Shown here: positions 4,971 to 10,068 of the stretch, piece by piece
Numbering within the stretch: position 1 is the first letter of the stretch
Layout of the letters: each line of letters begins with the position of its first letter
Source of the DNA: Nitrososphaerota archaeon
Lineage (GTDB): Archaea > Thermoproteota > Nitrososphaeria > Nitrososphaerales > UBA183
Assembly (NCBI GenBank): GCA_029785625.1
Contig: JAFLZI010000010.1
Location: forward strand, 1 to 10,068
Length of the DNA stretch: 10,068 nucleotides
Direction: 5' to 3'
Program-made: the position numbers and the translations under genes
The notes under the pieces: model-generated
Databases searched by the model: none
What the model was told of the DNA's origin: nothing
The model's input: only the letters and a program-made list of their open reading frames with translations

Positions 4971-7900
4971 ACCTCTCCAGGGACGCCCCTCGACGCTTCG
5001 GGTCTGACCTGACGGTCGCCCTCCTGCTCTTGTCCGCCCTCGGCGCCATAGTCGTCGTCTCTCCGGCGGCCGCATACTCGAAGCCCTCGTTCGACTGCTC
5101 GTCCACTTCGCCCTTCGGCACCGGGGCGGCCGGCAACGTCACCATCTCATCCAGCACCTCCATCACGTCCACCACCGACTACGGAAACCTGGTCATCGAT
5201 TCAGGGGTCACGGTCACGATAACCTCTGGCGTCACGGTCTACGTCTGCGGCACCCTCACCAACTCCGGGACGATAGTGAGCGCGGGTTCAAGCGGCTCGA
5301 CCGGAGGCACGGGGGCCAACGGCGCCACAGGAGGCGGCGAGGCTGCGGTCTCGTGCACCGGGACGGGCGGCTCCAACGGCAACCCAGGGAACGGCGCGGG
5401 AGGGGGCGGCGCGGTCAGCTGCTTCAACGCCGGGAGCAACGGGGCGACCGGGGGCACGGGCGGAGGGAAGGGAGGGAACGGGGCGGCCGGGGGCACAGGC
5501 ACGGCGGGCGGAACCTACACTTTCTACACCTGGGTCATCAATAACGCGGGCTCCATGACGGCTCCAGGCGGCCCAGGCGGACTCGGCGGGACGGCGGGGA
5601 ACGGGGGCTCAGGCACGGCGGGCTCGGCCACCTGTTCGGGGCTCTCCGGGGTCGGCTGCTCGGCGGGAGGGGGAGGGGGCGGCAACGGCGGGAACGGAGG
5701 GAAAGGAGGGTCAGGGGGGCCCGGCGGCAGCATCACCGAGTATTACGGTTCGGTCACAGGGACGGGCCTGGGATCCATCACGGCTCCGGGTGGCTCAGGG
5801 GGAAGCGGAGGTTCGCCGGGCTCGGGGGGGAGCGGGGCCAGCGGCAGCGGCGCCAGCGGCACCACCTCCTGCACGGCTCATAGCGGAGGCAGCGGGGGAG
5901 GGACGGGCGGCGGCACGACTTCAGGTTGTGGATGGACGAGCGCATCCTCCGGTTCGTCAGGTTCGACCGGTGCCTCGGGTTCTAGCGGCTCTCCCGGCAC
6001 CGTCAGCACCGTCCACGTCGTCCTCGTGACCCTCCCCATCCTGGTGCCGACCCCCACGGGCGCGACTGCCTTCACCTACACCGCGTCCGGCGGCTCCATC
6101 ACCCCCACCTCCGGGAGCTCGGGCACGACCGTGGACTTTACCATAATCAACGCCTCGACCATCACCCTCACCATGCCGGCGGCGTCCTCGGGCACCCGGA
6201 CGGTCTTCGCCAGCAATTCCACCACCACCTCCAAGCTCATCGACTGCGCCACCACCACCTGCACCACCTGGGAGCCCGCCGACTACTACCAGCTCCAGAA
6301 CACCTACGGGATGAAGCCCTCGAGCAGCACCTTCGACTCTTCATACTCTGAGCCTGTGACCGGCACAATCTCCGGCTCGACGGGGACTTTGCTCGGCGAC
6401 ATAGCTCTCACCGGCTCGACCACCTACGCTACCCTCAAGGCCTGGGCCGACTACGACACCCAAGCCTGTGAAGTCTCCCAGTTTGCAGCCGCTGGAGGTT
6501 CCGCAGGTACATGGACAGCCACTTCTAATGCTCCTAGCGGCACCCCTGTCTGGTGCTTCACCCAGACCACCGCCAAGAACCTCGACAACGTGACATACAC
6601 CTTCTATGCTCAGGCTACACCCGTGAAGAACACCTTTGGCGTGACACAGCTGATTATGACGAATCCAACTTCTACCACTACCTCTTGTTCTGTGACCCTC
6701 GGCAACGTCGCCCAAGGTAATCTCCTTGGATTCTGGGCGTCAGCGGGTTCGGCTTTTGGTCTTCCAGGCGACACCGGTGGCACCAACTGGGTTTCCTATG
6801 CTAGTACATCAAACGGTGGCTATTATGCCGAGATTTGGTTGGGCTACATCCCCACCTACGAATCCTCCGATGTGATTACGGTAAATTGGTCCAGCTCTTC
6901 TTATCATGCCTGTGGTGCCTACGAGATACAAGGGCTCCAGTCTTTCACCGCTGTAAAGGCGACAGCCACAGGGACTGGCACTGCTGTGGCGACCGCGTCC
7001 GAGTCTTTCAGCGGTACACCCTACATAGCGATAGCCGCGGCCAGTAATGATTACGGCACCAGCACTGCTTGGACTGCTGGTACTGGCTATAGCCTGATGC
7101 CCAACGGCGCCACCAGCCTCGGCACATCAGAATATTCGACGTCAGTCTCCAGCCCTACGACGTTCCCTATGACGACTACCAGCGGTGCTTGGGCAGAAGT
7201 CGCCGTTGTCATCTCAAGAGGTATCAAGGGCGCCGACCTCTACCTCCAGGACAGCACCACCGGGCTGCCCTTCGCCATCGGGGGCTATGCGGGGAGCACG
7301 GCGGCGGTCGACTACGGCGCCACGACGCCCCCGACATACTACAAGCTCAACATGAGCGAGACGGTGGTCTCTCTCTATGGCTCCTCTGAAGTGCAGGTCT
7401 GCGTGTCCACGTCTTACTGTCAGACCATAATCCCCTCTCTCGAGCCCAACCCCGCCAACGTCACGGTCTACCTCGCTCCCCCGGCCGTGGTCTCCGCCTT
7501 CACCCTCCAGGTCAACGACCTGAGCGGCAAGTTCGGCCCGGGGACGGAGGCGGTGGTCTACGGCCCGGGCTCGCGCATCTACTCGGCAGGCTACACCGAC
7601 TCGTCGGACGTCTACGCCTTCGACCTCCAGCCCGGGAGCTATCCCCTGATCCTGACCCACGGCACCAGCACCTACTCGACCACCATCTCCCTGGGGGCCA
7701 CGGGCACCGCCACCGTCAACATCTTTTCGTACCAGGTCACGGGCGACTGCGGGGCCACCTGCACCACCTCCTGGGGCGCCCACTACTCCGCGTCCTCTCA
7801 GACCGTGAGCATAACCTTCGCGGACAGCACCCAGGCCACCACCAGCATCACCGACCAGCTCTGGGTCAACAACGCCACCCTGGGGTCGCCGTTCCCCATC

Positions 7901-8329
7901 TACACCCGCTCCTGGACGGGCTCCTGGGGCACCTTCACGGACATAGTCCCATGCGACGACGACAACTGCAACGCCACCACGGTGGGCAACGCCTACGTCG
8001 TGCTGACCTACGACGGGGCCACGGCGAACTTCCCCGTGGCGGGCGGGAGCCTGGGCGCCAGCATACCGAGCTTCCCGGCGGCCTGGGGCGGCTTAGACCT
8101 GGCCTTCCCTTCTGTCCCTCCGATGGACTTCGTCTCCATGTTCATCCTGCTGATGGCGGCGGCCGGCATGGGAGCCTACGACGCCAAGGTGGGGGCCGTG
8201 GTGCTGGCGGTGCTGGCGATAGCGCTGACGGCCATAGGCTGGTTCACCGGGCTCTCGGGGGCGATGCTCACGTTCCTGGCGGCCATCGCGGTGATGGCCC
8301 TGGTCGCATGGTATAGGAACAGGTATTGA
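4967..8329 (+). CDS. Giant secreted Gly-rich adhesin/spike-like surface protein (1,120 aa)
   Basis: I chose TTG 4967: it overlaps the previous stop as TTGA and yields a clean Sec signal peptide (residues 1-36, ending SPAAA before YSKPSF). An upstream in-frame ATG at 4883 would bury the signal behind 28 residues. In order: a beta-rich segment with Thr/Ser/Val repeats at 40-108; a Gly-rich low-complexity region at about 110-345 (units such as GGSGGSGG and GGNGGKGG); beta-sandwich-like segments; a domain at about 490-750 encoded by lower-GC DNA; a further beta-rich segment with several Cys pairs; and three C-terminal helices at about 1055-1072, 1076-1096 and 1100-1117, ending RNRY. Several N-x-S/T glycosylation sequons are present. 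This is a typical plan for a membrane-anchored adhesin, receptor-binding spike or surface-layer-associated protein. The exact ligand is unknown. Confidence 0.75.
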   Translation: MNLSRDAPRRFGSDLTVALLLLSALGAIVVVSPAAAYSKPSFDCSSTSPFGTGAAGNVTISSSTSITSTTDYGNLVIDSGVTVTITSGVTVYVCGTLTNSGTIVSAGSSGSTGGTGANGATGGGEAAVSCTGTGGSNGNPGNGAGGGGAVSCFNAGSNGATGGTGGGKGGNGAAGGTGTAGGTYTFYTWVINNAGSMTAPGGPGGLGGTAGNGGSGTAGSATCSGLSGVGCSAGGGGGGNGGNGGKGGSGGPGGSITEYYGSVTGTGLGSITAPGGSGGSGGSPGSGGSGASGSGASGTTSCTAHSGGSGGGTGGGTTSGCGWTSASSGSSGSTGASGSSGSPGTVSTVHVVLVTLPILVPTPTGATAFTYTASGGSITPTSGSSGTTVDFTIINASTITLTMPAASSGTRTVFASNSTTTSKLIDCATTTCTTWEPADYYQLQNTYGMKPSSSTFDSSYSEPVTGTISGSTGTLLGDIALTGSTTYATLKAWADYDTQACEVSQFAAAGGSAGTWTATSNAPSGTPVWCFTQTTAKNLDNVTYTFYAQATPVKNTFGVTQLIMTNPTSTTTSCSVTLGNVAQGNLLGFWASAGSAFGLPGDTGGTNWVSYASTSNGGYYAEIWLGYIPTYESSDVITVNWSSSSYHACGAYEIQGLQSFTAVKATATGTGTAVATASESFSGTPYIAIAAASNDYGTSTAWTAGTGYSLMPNGATSLGTSEYSTSVSSPTTFPMTTTSGAWAEVAVVISRGIKGADLYLQDSTTGLPFAIGGYAGSTAAVDYGATTPPTYYKLNMSETVVSLYGSSEVQVCVSTSYCQTIIPSLEPNPANVTVYLAPPAVVSAFTLQVNDLSGKFGPGTEAVVYGPGSRIYSAGYTDSSDVYAFDLQPGSYPLILTHGTSTYSTTISLGATGTATVNIFSYQVTGDCGATCTTSWGAHYSASSQTVSITFADSTQATTSITDQLWVNNATLGSPFPIYTRSWTGSWGTFTDIVPCDDDNCNATTVGNAYVVLTYDGATANFPVAGGSLGASIPSFPAAWGGLDLAFPSVPPMDFVSMFILLMAAAGMGAYDAKVGAVVLAVLAIALTAIGWFTGLSGAMLTFLAAIAVMALVAWYRNRY
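5690..5719 (+). other. G-quadruplex-type motif in the Gly-rich coding region
   Basis: Four G-runs are separated by loops of 6, 6 and 3 bases: GGG at 5690, 5699 and 5708, then G6 at 5714-5719. A second dense G region lies at 5664-5680. The runs come from GGG/GGA glycine codons, so they may simply reflect protein composition. Confidence 0.4.
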
Positions 8330-8330
8330 C

Positions 8331-8798
8331 ATGGGGACATTTTTCACGATTCTCGCCTTTTTCACCGTGTTGGGCCTCGTCACCCCCTTCGTGGCGGCCA
8401 ACTCCCCCTTCGGCGCGGTCTCCACCCCGGTGGTCTCCAACCCCCTGCCGTCGTCGTTCTTCGCTAAACAGGCCGGCTGCTCCACCACCACGGGGGGTTC
8501 TATCGGGTGCAACGAGACGGTCGCGGCCGGCGGCTCGGGGGGCATCTTCGGCTCCGTGGTCTCCGGCACCCTCCTGGTCTTCGGCAACTTCTTCGCGGGC
8601 CTCCAATACCTCGGGGCCCTGGCCGTGGCCGTGCTCCTGCCTTCGCAGTATGTCTATCATTGGCTGGCCTGGTCGGACGCTTCTTCGGTGACGGCTACGG
8701 CCACGGCGATAGCGGGGATGGTCAACGTCCTGGTATGGATAGCGTATGTCAACGAAGGGGTGTATATCACGACCGGGCGGTGGATTTTCCCTCCATAG
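8331..8798 (+). CDS. Three-helix membrane protein with Cys-containing outer loop (155 aa)
   Basis: ATG 8331 lies one base after the adhesin stop. Residues 3-22 (TFFTILAFFTVLGLVTPF) form a membrane segment or uncleaved signal. A loop of about 45 residues follows, with Cys50 and Cys60 (GCSTTTGGSIGC) and an NET glycosylation sequon at 61-63, so it probably faces outside. Further helices are at about 75-104 and 121-141, and the end is IFPP. No catalytic motif is seen. Its immediate linkage to the adhesin, itself ending in three helices, suggests a membrane partner, anchor or second envelope component. It is the last gene before the structured intergenic region. No family is recognised. Confidence 0.68.
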   Translation: MGTFFTILAFFTVLGLVTPFVAANSPFGAVSTPVVSNPLPSSFFAKQAGCSTTTGGSIGCNETVAAGGSGGIFGSVVSGTLLVFGNFFAGLQYLGALAVAVLLPSQYVYHWLAWSDASSVTATATAIAGMVNVLVWIAYVNEGVYITTGRWIFPP

Positions 8799-8878
8799 CA
8801 TTCCACGCTTTGATATAGCCCCCTCCTAATCCTTCAAATCACCGCCTGGCGTCGCACCCAGGGCCGTCGACTGGAGCC

Positions 8879-8892
8879 TGCCGATGCTCAAC
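8879..8892 (+). repeat. Left arm of 14-bp perfect inverted repeat
   Basis: TGCCGATGCTCAAC; its exact reverse complement is at 8997-9010, 104 bases downstream. The match stops on both sides, so the arms are exactly 14 bp. Confidence 0.85.
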
Positions 8893-8996
8893 ACACGGAT
8901 GGGCTTCGGTCGGCGGCTCACTTTCGCTCACCCCCCTCCCTCCGGTAAGCTTCTGCTACTGCCCTGCTCAAATATCCCGGCCCCCTTGCATCTGCC

Positions 8997-9010
8997 GTTG
9001 AGCATCGGCA
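8997..9010 (-). repeat. Right arm of 14-bp perfect inverted repeat
   Basis: GTTGAGCATCGGCA, reverse complement of 8879-8892. It lies 24 bases before the palindrome-like promoter of the next gene. Confidence 0.85.
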
Positions 9011-9033
9011 CAGACGAAACCAACGACTCCGAA

Positions 9034-9053
9034 GCCGGGAATTTTATTCCGGC
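9034..9053 (+). promoter_or_regulatory. Promoter of the 9075 gene, overlapping an imperfect palindrome
   Basis: GCCGGGAATTTTATTCCGGC carries TTTTATT (9042-9048) flanked by arms GCCGGGAAT and ATTCCGGC, which are inverted with one unpaired base. ATG 9075 lies 26 bases after the TATA-like core, so a leaderless transcript is plausible. The symmetric arms around the TATA core could be an operator that blocks TBP/TFB binding when occupied. Confidence 0.5.
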
Positions 9054-9074
9054 GCTTGACGTAGGCCCCGACAG

Positions 9075-9653
9075 ATGCAGGTGTGGGGACTGCGAGATGA
9101 GGCGGCATCCCGAATGGTGAGCAGGAAAAGGCTCGCCGTGGTGCTGGCGATAGGGCTGCTAGCCCTGCTCCCGATAGCGGGCTCCCGCGCCTTCTCCTCC
9201 TTCATGTCGGCCTCAGACAGCTTCACCATAGGGGCTGACATGACCGTGAACAACGTGGGCGTCGGCGTGGACATCCCATCCGCCAGCCTCACGACCTCCG
9301 GCGAGCCCTGGGCCTCGTGCACCCAGACGACGGCCAGGTCTTCCGCCTGGTCTTGCACCCCCAGCACCACCACCCTCTACGCGGGGAGCACCGTCACCTG
9401 GGCCTTCTGCGCCTCCAGCACCAGCGTGGTCGCGCCCGTGGCGTCCGTCGGGGGCGGCACCTTCACGGCCTACAACATGACCACCTACTCGGCCACGGCG
9501 TCCACCGACTGCGGAGGGTTCGGCTCCCTCGGGACCGGCCTCCCGTCCTCCATGAGCCCGGGCGTCTGGTACGTCATCTACGTCCAGGTCGCCATCACCC
9601 CCTCGGCCGTGGCGGGGCAGACCCCGACCTTCAGCGTGGCCTTCGGCTCCTGA
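9075..9653 (+). CDS. Small secreted beta-rich Cys-containing protein
   Basis: Translation from ATG 9075 gives 192 aa and fits the promoter distance. ATG 9117 gives 178 aa with a more standard signal peptide (VSRKRLAVVLAIGLLALLPI) and a GAGG motif upstream; the choice is open. Cleavage is likely after SRA at residue 39 (192-aa numbering), before FSSFMSASDSFTIGADMTVN. The mature part is Thr/Ser-rich and beta-strand-like with four cysteines (82, 94, 112, 146), probably two disulfides, and an NMT sequon; there is no membrane anchor. The start of the mature protein loosely resembles the Phe-x-x-Gly pattern of SipW/TasA-type fibre proteins, which is a weak lead only. A soluble or polymerising surface component is the best inference. 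Confidence 0.68.
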   Translation: MQVWGLRDEAASRMVSRKRLAVVLAIGLLALLPIAGSRAFSSFMSASDSFTIGADMTVNNVGVGVDIPSASLTTSGEPWASCTQTTARSSAWSCTPSTTTLYAGSTVTWAFCASSTSVVAPVASVGGGTFTAYNMTTYSATASTDCGGFGSLGTGLPSSMSPGVWYVIYVQVAITPSAVAGQTPTFSVAFGS

Positions 9654-9656
9654 GTC

Positions 9657-9677
9657 GGGGGCCCTTCCCCTCTTTTT
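9657..9677 (+). terminator. Hairpin plus T-tract terminator candidate
   Basis: Four bases after the stop of the secreted-protein gene, GGGG (9657-9660) can pair with CCCC (9667-9670) around a six-base loop, followed directly by TCTTTTT (9671-9677). Archaeal termination depends mainly on the T-tract. The next promoter starts at 9681. Confidence 0.45.
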
Positions 9678-9680
9678 CCA

Positions 9681-9698
9681 GAGTCCGGCTTTATATTC
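9681..9698 (+). promoter_or_regulatory. Archaeal BRE/TATA promoter, copy 2 of the 18-bp repeat
   Basis: Identical to 1515-1532, with TATA-like TTTATATT at 9690-9697 and ATG 9729 placed 30 bases after the element. Shared sequence and spacing suggest that the two genes are expressed together or answer the same regulator. Confidence 0.75.
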
Positions 9699-9728
9699 CG
9701 AGCGCGGCACTCGGCTTCGTTCTTCCCA

Positions 9729-10068
9729 TGAAGGGCAAGAAGGCTCTCTCCCTGGTTCTGTTTGCCCTGTTCATGGCGTCTGCGTTCAGCTTCGTGGGGC
9801 CTGCCTACGCCGCGGGCGTATCCAACACCGTCACCGCATCTTATGTCGGTGGCGCCCCTCCAGGCCTTGGCATCATCCACTACACCTCCGGAGGGACCGC
9901 ATCCACCACTCCAGCCGACCCCTATCCCCAGTCAGTCACTTCGGACTCTGGTTCTGCTCTCTACGCCCAGGATGCCGCCCCCGGAGGGACTTCTACGAAC
10001 CAGGTGAGTTCGACGCCGCTGACGTATGGGAAGGTGTTGGATATGCCCTTTGGGGGCTATGGCTCTGG
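9729..10068 (+). CDS. Secreted protein of unknown function (3' truncated)
   Basis: The frame opens at ATG 9729 and has no stop before the window ends, giving at least 113 residues. A classical Sec signal peptide is clear: MKGKKALSLVLFALFMASAF, then SFVGPAYA with cleavage after AYA near residue 28. The visible mature part is Ala/Gly/Ser/Thr-rich with aromatic residues (IIHYTSGG, YGKVLDMPFGGYGSG) and no cysteine or membrane segment. The leader is not a prepilin type. It has its own promoter, identical to the one before the 1562 gene. The total length is unknown, so a large surface or adhesin-like protein remains possible. No family is recognised from this part. Confidence 0.7.

Larger units (their letters stand above)
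8845..9010 (+). ncRNA. Candidate structured RNA (14-bp closing stem, UUCG hairpin)
   Basis: TGCCGATGCTCAAC at 8879-8892 is exactly complementary to GTTGAGCATCGGCA at 8997-9010. Between them, GGCTTCGGTC at 8902-8911 can form a short hairpin capped by the stable C(UUCG)G tetraloop, and GGATG/CATCT could extend the outer stem. Just upstream, CCTGG at 8845-8849 pairs with CCAGG at 8858-8862. A TATA-like site about 30 bases before 8845 could start a transcript. It could be a non-coding RNA, an untranslated structured region, or DNA-level arms such as a recombination or replication site. No known RNA family was recognised. Confidence 0.4.
8799..9074 (+). other. Intergenic region without a convincing gene; inverted repeats
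   Basis: These 276 bases separate the membrane operon from the secreted-protein genes. A TATA-like CTTTGATATAG lies at 8808-8818, followed by a small stem (8845-8862) and a long-range 14-bp inverted repeat enclosing 8893-8996. The far end holds the promoter of the 9075 gene. An open frame from 8884 to 9120 runs through the inverted repeat, has no plausible protein character and is not called. No tRNA or rRNA is seen. Confidence 0.55.

Noticed and set aside
5330..5990. CRISPR array or DNA tandem repeat in the Gly-rich region
   Set aside because: There is no constant repeat unit with regular spacers; the periodicity is at the codon level of an in-frame Gly/Ser/Thr-rich protein.
5239..6075. Pro/Val-rich reverse-strand ORFs opposite the Gly-rich region
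   Set aside because: Pro-rich reading is what the complement of GGN glycine codons gives; these are shadows of the adhesin gene.
7214..7783. 189-aa reverse-strand ORF
   Set aside because: It is antisense to well-supported adhesin coding sequence; its length is explained by high GC and few stops.
8799..9074. tRNA gene or attachment site
   Set aside because: No cloverleaf, anticodon arm or T-loop consensus could be found, and no integrase is visible in the window.
8884..9120. 78-aa forward ORF in the intergenic region
   Set aside because: It runs through the inverted repeat and the downstream promoter, overlaps the start of the 9075 gene, has a biased Pro/His/Arg composition and lacks a ribosome binding site.

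Overview
The window looks like part of a GC-rich archaeal mobile element or virus-like genome; a variable host locus cannot be excluded. Support for Archaea: three upstream sites resemble BRE/TATA promoters placed about 25-31 nt before start codons, which fits leaderless or short-leader transcripts. Ile ATA and Arg AGG codons are frequent and TTG/GTG starts are common. Every credible gene is on the + strand, and neighbours overlap by a few bases. No replication, integration, terminase, portal or ATPase gene is visible, so the type of element cannot be fixed from this stretch. The host lineage is also unresolved; a GC-rich Thermoplasmatota or Nitrososphaeria relative is only a guess.

Layout. 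(1) Positions 3-1504 hold a chain of very small genes: the end of an unknown gene, a 68-aa helical protein, a 34-aa C2H2 zinc-finger protein, a 20-aa membrane peptide, a 74-aa two-helix membrane protein, and a pair of reading frames that seem to be one gene split at a G6 run. The chain ends with a 160-aa membrane protein resembling a type IV prepilin (A24) aspartyl peptidase. (2) A promoter at 1515-1532 opens a second run, 1562-8798: a 106-aa possible DNA-binding protein, a 657-aa low-complexity protein with Gly/Ala hydrophobic segments, two small two-helix membrane proteins, a membrane-anchored ClpP/NfeD-fold peptidase-like protein, a 1,120-aa secreted Gly-rich adhesin-like protein with three C-terminal membrane helices, and a 155-aa membrane protein. 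(3) Positions 8799-9074 carry no convincing gene but contain several inverted repeats that could fold as an RNA. (4) Two separately promoted secreted proteins follow (9075-9653, and 9729 past the window end). The last has the same 18-bp promoter as the 1562 gene.

How it may work together (inference). Almost everything from 1562 onward is membrane-bound or exported, so the block reads as an envelope or surface-structure module: two-helix proteins that could be capsid or pilin subunits, a large adhesin or spike, a neighbouring peptidase-like protein that could mature or chaperone it, and co-regulated secreted proteins. The size pattern recalls spindle-shaped archaeal viruses, whose major capsid proteins are short two-helix proteins, but I recognised no sequence-level homology.
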